Positions 34,984 to 45,818 are shown, counted from the first letter of the stretch. The stretch: DNA of 64,000 bases from Adiantum capillus-veneris (GCA_014529385.2 CM043965.1:61216933-61280932); one strand, 5' to 3'. Made by a program: numbers and translations. Notes: generated by a model not told the origin, from the letters alone.

Positions 34984-35714
34984 TTATGGGGAGGCTGGTT
35001 GGCCGTAATTTACTGCCTTGTGTTCATTGTAGTGCCATGCTACCATCTGGATTGTGATAGGTGGATTAGTTGCGTCGTGCTTGTGGTTTTCCGAAGTCAT
35101 GAAATTTGCCAAGATAGCGGCATAGTTTTCTTGAGTAGCTTTTGAAAGTTCAGACAAATCAATGTTGTAACCAAACCGTAGCTGCTCCATCGCGTACAAT
35201 GTAATTCCTCCAATTTTTGTGTCGAGGAGTTGTTGTGCTTCAACATTACGCAACATACTCTCATCATCCTCGTACTGGATATCAAGCTCTTCAAGTATTT
35301 GCTTCATGAGACCTGCAGGATGTAGGAGCAAGCTGGTTAGCACAACAGACAGAAGGCATTATATTTTTCTTTTCTAATAGTACATGTTGTCATACTATCT
35401 GTGTTTGGTGTGGCCATCGTTTGGTTTAGAGCTTTATATCTTGCGTCACACTTATTCATGAAGTTGTGACGCTCTTGAAAAGTATGGAACCGCTCAATAT
35501 ACACATGGGGTTTCTTGCCTACTGAGTTAGCCAATCTCATCTGCTTATTCGTGAGGTAAAATCTCTTAGGTTGTATCATTGGTTGTGTTTCCTTTGCATT
35601 GTTCATGTATTGCTTACGGAGCTGCACAGTAAGATGAGTGATTGATTTGCATGTGTATACGTAGGCAGATGCAAGATCAGACAAGCGTGCAAAATGTACC
35701 GTGTTGTGATCCAT
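34984..35714 (-). CDS. Predicted two-exon gene, 215 residues, family unknown
   Basis: Exon 1 (35396-35714) begins with Met (MDHNTVHFARL) and ends after one base of a codon. Exon 2 (34984-35312) restores the same frame and ends in TAA. The 83-bp intron (35313-35395) begins GTATGA and ends CTGCAG, and has a TGCTAAC branch-site match 24 bases before its 3' end. These are textbook plant signals with matching phase, which is hard to obtain by chance. The protein is basic and helical in exon 1 (MNNAKETQP, RFYLTNKQMRLAN, ERHNFMNKCDARYKAL). In exon 2 it is acidic then neutral (EELDIQYEDDESML, LYAMEQLRFGYNIDL, LSKATQENYAAIL). I see no signal peptide or membrane segment and recognise no family. No stops or shifts are present, so it is intact or recently inactivated. 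It may be a host gene or cargo of a Helitron. Confidence 0.45.
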
Positions 35715-36207
35715 TGTTTGATTCAGTTTCCTCCATGTAAAAATAATTATTTTGATGATCTGTTACAGTATTTCTGAAGCATAAGATCTGACAAACGTTT
35801 AAACACAAATGAATGAAGTGAGAAAAGGAAGAGCAGTAAATTTACAAAAGGTGGATGAGAGTGAGCAGGGGTAATAGGGAAGATGTCTCAGCAATTCAAC
35901 ATATTGAACATGACAAGTCGACAGAAGAGAAGATGAGCAGTTGAAAAAAATATATACTTTGTATACAAGGCAGTTACAAGGCGATTCAATCAGTTTAATA
36001 GAAAGAGGAATTGATACTGAAGAGGGGGAAGGAAACTTTCACGTTTAGATGGTCAAAAATCTAGATGGTGTGAACATCTTTGGCGTAGGGAGCTCTAGTA
36101 AATGTAGCCGGGTTCACTCAGTGACGCGTGACATCATCACATATAGAAGGCCAGGGACAAAAACTTCTTTTACAATGAGCAAGACGTTGGTGTTGATTGT
36201 TGCGCCT

Positions 36208-36996
36208 TGTGTAAGAACTAGGGGAAACTAGAATAAAAATCCTCCTCCTAACCTCCCATTATATAGGCGGGCTCCTAGCCCCTTGCCCTAGACGGATCCT
36301 CTGTCCACACTGTCTAGCCCAACCCTTGGCCGTAGTCCATGACCATCCTAGTTCTTAGGTTACAAGACCCTTGTCCTAACATTACTCCCCCCTTAAGAAG
36401 AGTTTTCGTCCTCGAAAACAAAAGTGGGAAACTTCTTCTTAAGAACACTAATGTTTTACCAAGTGGCATCTTCTTATGGTCAGTCTTTCCACTTGATTAA
36501 GGCTTGTTGTCGTACGTGATGTCGTGTACACAGCTCATGATAATCCAGAACACGTTCAGGTTCATGCGGTAAGGTAGGAGGTTCAATGTAATCAACCAAA
36601 ACCTGTTGGTCAATGTCGTTGTCGTCCCCATGTAACCGCTTTCGTAGACGGCTTACATGAAACACCGGATGAATGCGAGAATGTGATGGTAGTAATAGTT
36701 TGTAGGCATGGTCACCGACTCGCTTGAGTATTTTGAAAGGCCCACAGTATCGGGGAAATAATTTAGGTGTTGGTCTAGTTTTCAGACTTTCTGAATGTTG
36801 TGGCATACGTAAAAATACTTCCTCCCCTTATTCGAAGGTAACTTGCGACGTTTCTCATCAGCGTATTTCTTATACCGATCTTGTGCTTGCCGGACATTCT
36901 GACGAGCAAGTTTCAGCATATCCACGTGGTCTTGGAGAAAATCCTTAACCTGTTGGAGTTTTTCAGTTGCCAACCCCACCGTAACTAGTGACCTAG
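36208..36996 (-). mobile_element. 3' end of a second mini-LTR chromovirus (minus strand)
   Basis: Minus-strand frames at 36782-36979 and 36480-36806 match the C-terminal integrase and chromodomain of element B nearly block for block (DFLQDHVDMLKLARQNV, YKKYADEKR, RYCGPFKIL, VFHVSRLRK, VLDYHELCTRHHVRQQ). A stop follows IKWKD. The polypurine AAGGGGGGAG and the LTR start TGTTAGGACAAGGGTC follow at 36381. The LTR appears to run down to about 36208 (ending CTTACACA), i.e. about 174 bp, with a TATATAAT box near 36260. The rest of the element is missing: its upstream side ends exactly where element C begins at 36997. Confidence 0.8.
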
Positions 36997-39072
36997 TGAG
37001 GGCGAGCTTTTTGAAATGGGGCCTCTAAACCCAAACCAATGGGCCTACCCTCACAAAATGTTCGTAAAGAGGTACGCACACTACTTGGGGCACCACCTTC
37101 TTTTGGGAGTGGAGAAGGAAACCAATCAAAATAACACTTGCACTCACCCACTCAAGCAACACACTTTGAAAACCCCCTTACTCTATATACACTTTGGACA
37201 CTTGAACACCATCAATGACTATGCAACCCAATGCCGTGCATCAAATGAAATATGCAATTTGTGGAATAGCATTTACCTTCTCCCCATAAGAATACCCATA
37301 ATACATCCAAACTCCTCCTTTCTCAAGCACTCATCAAAAAATCATGCGCACAAGACTTGCCTCTCAAACACACAAGAGAATCACTTACATCAAAACTAAC
37401 ACACTTTGCATAGAGAGCTCATCTCCATCTATGCAATGCCGTGACACAAATAAAAATCACCATGAGAGGTAGCCACATGCATATGTAATGAAGCAAAAGA
37501 GACTTGGAGTGAGAAATTTCTTTAGACCAATTGAATAAGTGTGGAGAAACAAACCAATAGTAAATTGAGAATAGAACACTTACTTGATTTCTCGCACACC
37601 TTTTAAGGGGAGGACAGACGCTGGCTAACCATCACGAATTGCGACACTTGAAAGTTTTGAAGATGATTTAATGATCATTAACATAACCATGAGAGAGATC
37701 ATGATGTATATACAAGTTATTGAGGTGCTACAAATGATTTATTGGGTTGATGGAGTAAGAGATTGTAGAATAGAAAGAGTGGAGGATAGAGTTGCACTTC
37801 CTCCAAAGAGGAGGGTTAGGAGGGAGGATGTGAAAGAGGGAGAGTTGGGGTTTTCTCTACTATTGATCAAGAAACAACATGAAGTTGAAAATATAGGTGT
37901 GTGTCCTTGAGTCTCTCCAAGGGGGGCTATTTATAGTTGTGTAGGAGTGGGATTATGCTACACTTAATTAGGGTGAGTGATTAGCCCTAATTAAGTGTCC
38001 TTTGACCACTCATTGAATATTGGACATAAAAGGGACTATTTATTCACCAAAAATATCATTTTAGACCGTGAAGGCTTCATAGGGGTGCATAATGTAGGTG
38101 GGCCCCACCATGAGGCCCTACGGGTGGCTCCTGCGGGGTATCTCAACTTGTCTGTCTTGGCATTTAGAAAGCATCTTTAGGTTGGTCCCATCGCATGCAA
38201 GTGACATTGAACACTCATTGCTCTTCTAAAAATGAGTAGGGGAAAAATAAGATCTCATTCTCTTGATTTACTTGATTTACAGTTCCCTTTTGCTGCGAAT
38301 CTGACAGATTTACACTATTTTGACCATAACTTTTTGCATGTAGCTCGGAATGACATGCTTCAAAAGGCAAATTTGACCTTCTCAACATGTTTGATATGAA
38401 TTTGGACTATTCTTCACACCCATGCACCAAGAAATTTGGTTTGGAAGGTCCACACTAGGCTAGGGAACCTTTTGCTTCCAAGTCTTTTTGTATGGGCCCT
38501 TTGCTTGTATGCATCCAAGGGGAATCGTGCTTTTTCAAAAGGCTATGATACTTAAACAAATAGAGGAGGGCCCAATATTATTTGCTTGTGAAAAGAATAT
38601 ACAATTGGAGTCTTTTTGAAATGAGAAAAACTATATGTATATTCTTAAGAGATATTGGGCCACCTATGTAGGGGGCATAGAAGACTTGTAGAGAGGGACC
38701 ATAATCTTTGGTAAAGACAAGTGGAGATTTGATTTCCATGGTAATTTATCTATATGGGATGAAAGATGGATATATTATTTTTCTACTACTAATTCACAAG
38801 AGGTAAGAAATTTTGGGGGTATATGAGTTGGTTATTGTATGCTTACTTTTATTTACAAAGCAAAAAAGAAAAGGGTGATAATATAAATATATGACTAAGG
38901 TGACATTTTTGGGAAGAGTACAATGTATGTGTCGCCACAAAGGTTAAACGAAGAGGGGGACTTTACTCTAGATAACTTAATAGCGTAGAAAAATATATAC
39001 ACATATGAGGAAGAGGACGTTGAGTAGGCTGACAAATGTTGCAAAAAGATGGTTACCATTTTATGCCACTCA
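36997..39072 (-). repeat. Element C 3' LTR (about 2.1 kb)
   Basis: 36997-37680 is repeated at 45135-45818. The LTR must extend further because a strong TATA box (CTATAAATAG on the minus strand, 37927-37936) lies beyond the shared part. I place the start at TGAGTGGCATAAAATGG (plus-strand coordinate 39072) because GGGGGAGGG lies just upstream of it. The outer end is CCTCA at 36997. The start is an inference, and a purine tract at 39120-39195 is an alternative. Confidence 0.7.
37927..37936 (-). promoter_or_regulatory. TATA box of element C LTR
   Basis: CTATAAATAG on the minus strand, about 260 bases before the segment retained in both LTRs. It marks the U3 promoter that the truncated 5' LTR has lost. 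Confidence 0.6.
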
Positions 39073-39195
39073 TATTAGCCCTCCCCCAAGCCTAGAGAAA
39101 TTCATATCTTTAGGAGGACGGTGTTACTTCTTTTTCTTCTTTTTTTTTCTCTTTTTTTGTCATTTTTCTTTTTCCACTTTTTCTTTTTCAATAGG
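39073..39195 (-). other. Purine-rich region upstream of element C 3' LTR
   Basis: On the minus strand a long A/G tract (39120-39195, largely GAAAAAG units) is followed by CTTGGGGGAGGG (about 39080-39092). One of these is expected to be the polypurine tract; the G-rich one is adjacent to the predicted LTR start. Confidence 0.5.
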
Positions 39196-39243
39196 AGGAG
39201 TGTCATGCACTCTTTTACTCCATTAGACCTACTTTTCATTACC

Positions 39244-42200
39244 TCAATCCCATAAATCGGAGATGGGAGGGTTGCCTTGGGTATGTTCAGATTCCAAAGC
39301 TGGTTCTTCTTTGCACATCAAAGCTTTAAAAATAGGTGGAGCATTTGCCAAGCCGAAGGGAGCCATGCCAATTTGGAGCTTAGACGATGTAGGCAGATGA
39401 CCTCCTATCAACGGATTGATACGTTGAAAGTAGGGCTTTAATCTCCATCCATTGACTCTGGTCTTGTGGAGTTTTCCTGATAAATCTGCTAATCTGTAAC
39501 TACCATTTCCAAACTTTGTTTTTATCATGAAAGGTCCCTCCCATCTTTGCAAAAACTTTTTGTCAAGTCGAGTATCAAGTCGGTTATCATAGCGAAGAAC
39601 CAACATACCTTCCTTCAATCCTTTCCCCTTGAGCTTCTTGTTGATTTTGTCCCTTTGGCTTGTCGCTTTGGTGATGTAGTGATCAATGGACTCTTCTCTA
39701 TCTAGCTCAAGTCGTTGGAGATCTAAGATCCTTTCATGTAGAACCTCTTTTGGTTTTTTTGCCACTCTTGCAAGAACACGCAAGCTTGAGAGCTCTACCT
39801 CAATGGGGAGAAGTGCCTCCTGTCCATAAACTAGATGAAAAGGGGTGAATTGGGTAGATGCCTTGAAAGATGTCCTATATGCCCAAAGAGCAGTCGTCAA
39901 ATGGCGATCCCAATCATTAGGCCGGTTCACAACCTGCTTAGAAATGATCTTACATATCATTCCATTCACTTTTTCCACCAATCCATTGCATTGAGGATAG
40001 TAGGGTGTGGAATGCAGGTGTTTCACTTTTAACCTCCTCAAGAGATCATTCAGAAGGTCAGCCCTAAAACCCGGGCCTCGATCTGATAAGATTTCTAGGG
40101 GTGTTCCAAACCTACTACAAATATGGTCAAAAATAAACTTTGATACCTCTTCAGCTGTGATTCGGGGAATGCTTGTTGCTTCCGCCCATCGTGTCATGTA
40201 GTCAACACCTATGATGATGAAAACCTTCCCTGTAGAAGTACGAGGTAGGGGACCTATTGCATCCACACCCCACTTTTCAAAAGGGCCATAAGATATTATT
40301 GGGACTCGAGGCTCATATGTTAGTCGTCTATCCCCAACAATTTGGCATGGCTTACATGCCTTACACCAATATTGGACATCACGGTGTAAGCTCGGCCAAA
40401 TAAACCCTGCTTGTAAAATCTTCCTACTTGTAATATCTTGAGAAAAGTGACCACCACAGACATCATCATGACATGAAAGAAGAATTTTCTCTATCTCTTG
40501 CACACCTGGTACTCTCCTCAAGACCAAATCTTTCCCTTTGTGATATAAATCATCCCCGATCAACTGGTAAGGTGTGGCCTTTTTAACTAGTCTATGTCTT
40601 TGCACCTTGTCTAAGTGTTTGGGACACTCACCTGCTTGTAGAAAGAAGATAATGTCTTTTAGCTCCTCTTGACCTTGATATTTGGGTTCATATAGTTTCA
40701 CCCCTCCTACCACCATTTGAAGCTTTTCATTTGCGAGTAAGTCTGCTTCCTTGTTATGAGTTCTCACAATGTGTTGTACCTGTGTTGCTTTAAAACCCTT
40801 CATCAAAGCTCTTACACTATTAAGCCACTCAAACAATGTACGATTCTTGCACCTCCAAGTCCCTTGGATTTGCTTGACCACTAGCAAAGAATCACCTTTT
40901 ATAATAAATCTTTGTATGCCTAATTCTTTGCATTCTTCTAACCCAAGGGTTAGAGCAGCATACTCAGCCTCATTGTTAGAGTGAACATTGGGTAGAGTGA
41001 TACCTTTTCTAACCATTACCTCCTTTTGTGGGTTCAAAATGATGATCCCCCCTGCTGCTTTGTCTTGTTGGCGTTGATAAGCTCCGTCAAAGCATAAAGT
41101 ATGGGCATTATCAATCTCCTTCACTTTGAACTGTTTTGAGCCTTCCTCTCTTTGTAGTCGTGATCCTTCCCTTTCTCTCACTTTGTAGGTGAGAATGTCT
41201 GCAAGTCCTGCTCTTGTGCTATCTTCTACAAGGAAAGTGTATTCAAATTCTTGGAGTTCAAGCACCCACTTTGCTATTCTAGATGAGAGGCTCATGTGTT
41301 GTACTACATATGGTAGATTGTGCTCTAAGGTGAGAAAAACAAATGGCACAGGGAGAAGATACGATCGAAACTTCCTTACCGCAAACAAGATTGCAAAGAC
41401 CACTTTCTCCATTTCAGTGTATCCCTTCTCGGCCGGAGTCATCACCTTGCTTGCAAAATAGATCGGCCTCATGTATGATGTTTTAGGATCTTTTTGCATC
41501 AAAACAACACCAATTGCTTCGAAACCTACACTTGGAGTGACATAGTAGGTCTCCTTTGGATCTGGTGGCATTAGGATTGGGAGAGAGCTAAGAATGCCCT
41601 TCACTTCCTCAAAACATTTTGCATGTTCCCTCCCCCAATCAAATGTAGATTGGCTTGCCAACCTATGCAAAGGGGCGATGGCTTCTGCTAGGAGATGGAT
41701 GAAGCGAGACATGTACCTCACTTTGTGGTTGAAGGTCATTAGCTCCTTAGTTGTTGTTGGTGGAGATAATGACAAAAGGGCCTCTACTTTAGAGGGATCC
41801 ACTTGAATTCCTTGTGAAGAAACCATATGGCCTAGCAAAACCACCTGAGATTCACCGATATGACACTTCTCTGGGTTGAGTTGTCCCCCAAATTGATGGA
41901 GCCTCTTAAGCCCCTCTTCAACCTTTTGACAGTGAAGTGATCTATAACTATAAATACAGAAATCATCCATAAAGACTCTTATAGATTTTCCAAAGAATGG
42001 CTGAAATACAAATATTGTGAATCTCATGAAGGTGCTAGGAGCATTGGTGAGCCCAAAAGGCATTACTCTGAATGCAAAACATCCCCAAGGTGTGATGAAG
42101 GTGGTTTTTGGTTGGTCCTCTTCTGCTATTCTAATTTGAAAATATCCTGAATACCCATCACACACAGTGTAGCATTCGTGACCTGCTACTTCATTCAAAA

Positions 42201-43446
42201 TTTCATCTTGAAAAGGGAGAGGGAAGTGGTCCCTCTTTGTCGCAGCGTTGAGGGGTTTGTATTCCACGCAGACCCTCCACTTACCATTCTTCTTGGGAGT
42301 GACTACAATAGGTGATACCCATTCGGAGTTGGATACTGGATAGATGAAGCCAGCCTTCAAGAGTCGATTCACTTCTTGTAGGAGAGCCTTTTGTTGCACA
42401 GATCCTAGTCGCCTTAACTTTTGAGCCACGGGTTTGGTCCCTGGTTTCAATTCAATTCGATGCTCTATTACATCTACACCTCTTATTTGTGAGTAGTCAG
42501 TGATAAACAAATTGGGATACCTCCTTAATATATTGATGTAGGACCTCTTCTCCTCACAAGTAAGATCTTTTGCAAGCATTTTCTCAAATCCTTCTTCAAG
42601 GTGGTGGCATCTTTCATCCCCTCGTGTGTGATTGTCTGTTGGCTTTTCTTCTACAGAAACATCTTGGGTGTTGGCGTTGAATACAATTCCCATTACCTCC
42701 AAAGAAGACTCCTCTTCACTGGTTGATGCTTCCTCATCACTTGAGTAAGGACTCTCCTCCTCGCTCTCTTCATCTGCCGTGGTTTCATAGTTGATATCTA
42801 GTTGCTTTCCTTCTCGCCAATCATACACCACCGGTTGACCCTTCTTAAGAATCAAACGACCACTTCCCCATTTTTGATCTGCATTCACAGCAATGAGCCA
42901 AGGCCTCCCTAGGATGATGGGATAGCCCTCCCCCTTAGCTGGCATGACATACATATCCACTCGTGCATCTATGTTACATACAGAGACTTTTACATTTTCA
43001 ATGATCCCCAAACGCTTCACACTTGAGTTGTTGGCTAGCCTAGCTTGACAATTAGAGGACTTTGTAATTTCAAGCCCTAACCTGTTCATTGATTTTTCCG
43101 TGATCACACACATTTGAGCTCCACCATCAACATATACATTAGACACCTTTTTACCCCTTATGTAAGCATCCACAATGGGTTCCACATCTTTTTGTAGCTT
43201 TGAGGCCACAACCTTAATGGAAAGATTTGCTTTCTTTTTTGGAATTCTTGTACTTACCAACTTTGGCCATTGCCTTCTTACTTTGGCTGATAGGTGTAGA
43301 AGTTGAGGCCATAAAATGTTTGGCTTTTGGGTTTTTAAATCCTCCAGGATGTTGTAGGGATCTAGCTCCTTTCCCAATGGGAAGTCGTTGATACCAATTT
43401 CCCTTCGCCTTGATCTTTTCTTCCTGCTACTTTCAGCTTCTTCCAT
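39244..43446 (-). CDS. pol: Element C pol polyprotein, intact (protease-RT-RNase H-aRNase H-integrase)
   Basis: An uninterrupted 1,400-residue frame from the Met at 43446. The protease has DGGA at 107-110 and ILGRPW at 178-183; Gly instead of Ser/Thr after the catalytic Asp is unusual but occurs in plant elements. RT (about 330-510) keeps CDGYSGY (Asp430), MPFGLTNAP and FMDD (Asp494/495). The Ty3 RNase H (about 630-755) has lost typical acidic residues: YVTPSV where an Asp is expected and LTLEHN instead of RTDH. A second, archaeal-type RNase H (about 780-905) is complete: FDGA Asp787, NNEAEY Glu826, KGDS Asp852, EADLLAN Asp902. Integrase has H993, H1000, C1031, C1034 and the D1062-D1122-E1158 triad with 35 residues between the last two, then RWEGPF near 1301-1306. 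The 55-residue C-terminal tail is unusual (MAPFGLANAPPIF). Gag is encoded upstream in a different frame, so pol translation would need a frameshift or reinitiation. Confidence 0.95.
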   Translation of the reverse strand: MEEAESSRKKRSRRREIGINDFPLGKELDPYNILEDLKTQKPNILWPQLLHLSAKVRRQWPKLVSTRIPKKKANLSIKVVASKLQKDVEPIVDAYIRGKKVSNVYVDGGAQMCVITEKSMNRLGLEITKSSNCQARLANNSSVKRLGIIENVKVSVCNIDARVDMYVMPAKGEGYPIILGRPWLIAVNADQKWGSGRLILKKGQPVVYDWREGKQLDINYETTADEESEEESPYSSDEEASTSEEESSLEVMGIVFNANTQDVSVEEKPTDNHTRGDERCHHLEEGFEKMLAKDLTCEEKRSYINILRRYPNLFITDYSQIRGVDVIEHRIELKPGTKPVAQKLRRLGSVQQKALLQEVNRLLKAGFIYPVSNSEWVSPIVVTPKKNGKWRVCVEYKPLNAATKRDHFPLPFQDEILNEVAGHECYTVCDGYSGYFQIRIAEEDQPKTTFITPWGCFAFRVMPFGLTNAPSTFMRFTIFVFQPFFGKSIRVFMDDFCIYSYRSLHCQKVEEGLKRLHQFGGQLNPEKCHIGESQVVLLGHMVSSQGIQVDPSKVEALLSLSPPTTTKELMTFNHKVRYMSRFIHLLAEAIAPLHRLASQSTFDWGREHAKCFEEVKGILSSLPILMPPDPKETYYVTPSVGFEAIGVVLMQKDPKTSYMRPIYFASKVMTPAEKGYTEMEKVVFAILFAVRKFRSYLLPVPFVFLTLEHNLPYVVQHMSLSSRIAKWVLELQEFEYTFLVEDSTRAGLADILTYKVREREGSRLQREEGSKQFKVKEIDNAHTLCFDGAYQRQQDKAAGGIIILNPQKEVMVRKGITLPNVHSNNEAEYAALTLGLEECKELGIQRFIIKGDSLLVVKQIQGTWRCKNRTLFEWLNSVRALMKGFKATQVQHIVRTHNKEADLLANEKLQMVVGGVKLYEPKYQGQEELKDIIFFLQAGECPKHLDKVQRHRLVKKATPYQLIGDDLYHKGKDLVLRRVPGVQEIEKILLSCHDDVCGGHFSQDITSRKILQAGFIWPSLHRDVQYWCKACKPCQIVGDRRLTYEPRVPIISYGPFEKWGVDAIGPLPRTSTGKVFIIIGVDYMTRWAEATSIPRITAEEVSKFIFDHICSRFGTPLEILSDRGPGFRADLLNDLLRRLKVKHLHSTPYYPQCNGLVEKVNGMICKIISKQVVNRPNDWDRHLTTALWAYRTSFKASTQFTPFHLVYGQEALLPIEVELSSLRVLARVAKKPKEVLHERILDLQRLELDREESIDHYITKATSQRDKINKKLKGKGLKEGMLVLRYDNRLDTRLDKKFLQRWEGPFMIKTKFGNGSYRLADLSGKLHKTRVNGWRLKPYFQRINPLIGGHLPTSSKLQIGMAPFGLANAPPIFKALMCKEEPALESEHTQGNPPISDLWD

Positions 43447-43672
43447 CTTTGACTTCTTCTTCTTGTCCCTTCTGGCATAACATCAAAGTTTAGAGTATGC
43501 TCATCTATACCTCTTCTAGCTTGATGATGTTGACTCCTCTTTCTTCCTCCTCATGTGGGACGGGAGGTATATTTGCTGGTGGTGGTGGTCGACGAAGGAT
43601 TTGTGGGCCTTGAGCTAGTTCTTGCTGCACAGTGAGAGGAGGCGGTCTGGCGGGATATATGTCTCCTGGAAG

Positions 43673-44482
43673 TCACCTTGGATGTGGACAATTGTACATG
43701 CCATGGCCCATTTCATTGCAATTCCAACATCGCAACTCTTGAGCTTGTCTTCGTTGATTGCGATTCCCTTCTCTTGGTTGTCGTTGTTGAGGTAGGCCCT
43801 GTACTAGATTCAGAGTGAGGTTCTCAAGCTGTTGAGTTAGCCTTTGTAAAACCTCTTGTTGAGAGTTATCTCCTATTTGTGAAGATTGTGCAAGAGGGGC
43901 CCTAATTGGTGCTTCCATGGTTTGTGAAGACTCCCTCTCACTCACTTCATTCAAACCCCTTGCTCTATGTGCTTGGAAGTGTAGTTTTCTAAACTTGATG
44001 ATGGTTACCTCACGTGCTTCTTCAAAGGTGGATGGGAATTTTAGCTCTACTTTAGTCTTTAAAAGTGGATACAAGCCAACCATGAATCTCTCTTTTTTTA
44101 GAAAGTTAGGTGCACCACCATGATTTTCTAATGTAGCCTCCCACCTACCCCATAGATTGACAAAGGTTGCTTCATAAGAGGGATAGTCTTCAAGTGATAC
44201 CTGCTTATGTCCAATAAGACATTTCCATAGTCCTTCAGAAGTATCACCTTGCCCGAACTTGGAGAGGAAGCTTGCTCGCAGTCTCTCCTAGTTAGACTTG
44301 ATTTGGGGTTGCAAGGTCTTATACCATGCTTTAGCTTCTGCTTTTAAAACCAACGGGAAGGCTCGTAGCTTTACTTCCGCTTCATCTCTCCCGGATATGA
44401 GATGTGCCATCTCCAAGTTGTCAAGAAACTCTTGCGCATCTTCCCCACTTCTTGCATAGAACGTGGGAAAAGAACTTGACAT
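43673..44482 (-). pseudogene. gag: Element C gag, one in-frame stop
   Basis: The frame starts MSSSFPTFYARSGEDAQEFLDNL at 44482, a typical plant Gypsy capsid start. It contains FPLVLKAEAKAWYKTL and runs to a TAG at 44285-44287 that lies in a sequence where Trp is expected. Beyond it the same frame continues to 43673 through a capsid C-terminal region (FMVGLYPLL, FPSTFEEAREV), a Gln-rich segment, and a zinc knuckle CWNCNEMGHGMYNC ending in TGA. Apart from that one nonsense codon, the protein is complete. Roughly 230 bp with proline-rich coding potential link it to pol. Confidence 0.88.
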
Positions 44483-44569
44483 TTTGTTTAGACTTTTTGA
44501 ATTTTTTATTTTTTTTAAAGAAACTTTTCTCTTACGGGCCGCACAAGATTGTTGACACTATAAATCTGA

Positions 44570-45081
44570 TTACATTAAAATGAAGATGTACACATCCATT
44601 GTTAATTCATACTTTATCATAGGTAGAATAAATGGATTAATTGAAGCATTGATTTCATTGAAGCGAGTGGATCCAAATATCCTCCTTATGATAGATTGAA
44701 ACCTAAACTTAGTTGCAATGATTATATGAATGGATTGCCGAGCAATAGGCCTAAAAGGTTCATTGTTTTGATCGTGATTCATGTGCTACTCCTCGTTGTT
44801 GGTTTGAAGACCTCGTTTCTTCATATGGCCCTTGAGCACCCCTTCACCACTCCTTGTTCCTGCCTTTAAAACAAAATGAAAATGTGAACATCAAAAGAAG
44901 TTTCATAATTGATGATTGGAAGTATAATTGGATTGGGTGATGCCAGTATTTCTCTAAGTCTTTCTACACCAAACATTAAAACAATGCGTTGCTGGAAAAT
45001 GACTTTTCTATCTATGTAAACATTTACTCTAATGTGTTGTGAAAAATGAAATGGATAGATGGGAACTCCATTCTTCATCAC
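44570..45081 (-). repeat. Duplicated leader segment of element C, coding-like
   Basis: Two diverged tandem copies (about 44570-44782 and 44866-45081) each encode a ~70-residue frame on the minus strand with matching ends (NPFILPMIKYELTMDVYIFIL and NPIILPIINYETSFDVHIFIL). The repetition is visible at DNA and peptide level. Whether the peptides are made is unknown. Confidence 0.6.
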
Positions 45082-45111
45082 TAAAAATTTGAAGGTAACT
45101 TGGAAATATGT

Positions 45112-45129
45112 TCCTCAGTGGGGGCACCA
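45112..45129 (-). other. Primer binding site candidate of element C
   Basis: Five bases inside the 5' LTR end (CCTCA on the minus strand) the sequence TGGTGCCCCCACTG begins. A TGG start at this position fits the complement of a tRNA 3' CCA end. I cannot name the tRNA. Confidence 0.5.
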
Positions 45130-45134
45130 CTTTA

Positions 45135-45818
45135 TGAGGGCGAGCTTTTTGAAATGAGGCCTTTAAACCCAAACCAATGGGCCTACCCTCACAAAATGTT
45201 CGTAAAGAGGTACGCACACTACTTGGGGCACCACCTTCTTTTGGGAGTGGAGAAGGAAACCAATCAAAATAACACTTGCACTCACCCACTCAAGCAACAC
45301 ACTTTGAAAACCCCCTTACTCTATATACACTTTGGACACTTGAACACCATCAACGACTATGCAACCCAATGCCGTGCATCAAATGAAATATGCAATTTGT
45401 GGAATAGCATTTACCTTCTCCCCATAAGAATACCCATAATACATCCAAACTCCTCCTTTCTCAAGCACTCATCAAAAAATCATGCGCACAAGACTTGCCT
45501 CTCAAACACACAAGAGAATCACTTACATCAAAACTAACACACTTTGCATAGAGAGCTCATCTCCATCTATGCAATGCCGTGACACAAATAAAAATCACCA
45601 TGAGAGGTAGCCACATGCATATGTAATGAAGCAAAAGAGACTTGGAGTGAGAAATTTCTTTAGACCAATTGAATAAGTGTGGAGAAACAAACCAATAGTA
45701 AATTGAGAATAGAACACTTACTTGATTTCTCGCACACCTTTTAAGGGGAGGACAGACGCTGGCTAACCATCACGAATTGCGACACTTGAAAGTTCTGAAG
45801 ATGATTTAATGATCATTA
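45135..45818 (-). repeat. Element C 5' LTR, truncated
   Basis: 684 bp match 36997-37680 with about four differences. It represents the R/U5 side only; the U3 part with the TATA box is missing. At 45819 the sequence changes to the Helitron helicase region. Confidence 0.92.

Larger units (their letters stand above)
36997..45818 (-). mobile_element. Element C: young Tat-type Ty3/Gypsy element, 5' LTR truncated
   Basis: A full 3' LTR (36997 to about 39072) and a partial 5' LTR (45135-45818) flank gag and an intact 1,400-codon pol on the minus strand. The shared 684 bp of the two LTRs differ at only about four positions by eye, so the insertion is recent. The missing part of the 5' LTR is its U3 side (promoter). 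It ends abruptly at 45818 against Helitron sequence, so no target duplication can be read. Two RNase H domains in pol place it with Tat-type plant elements. Confidence 0.92.

Noticed and set aside
37016-37399. 127-145 codon frames in the element C LTRs (also 45100-45537)
   Set aside because: They lie antisense to the element, and their conservation between the two sites only reflects LTR identity. No domain recognised.
37681-39072. Element C LTR ending at 37680 as in the shared 684 bp
   Set aside because: No polypurine tract borders that point, and a TATA box lies beyond it, so the right copy is better explained as truncated.
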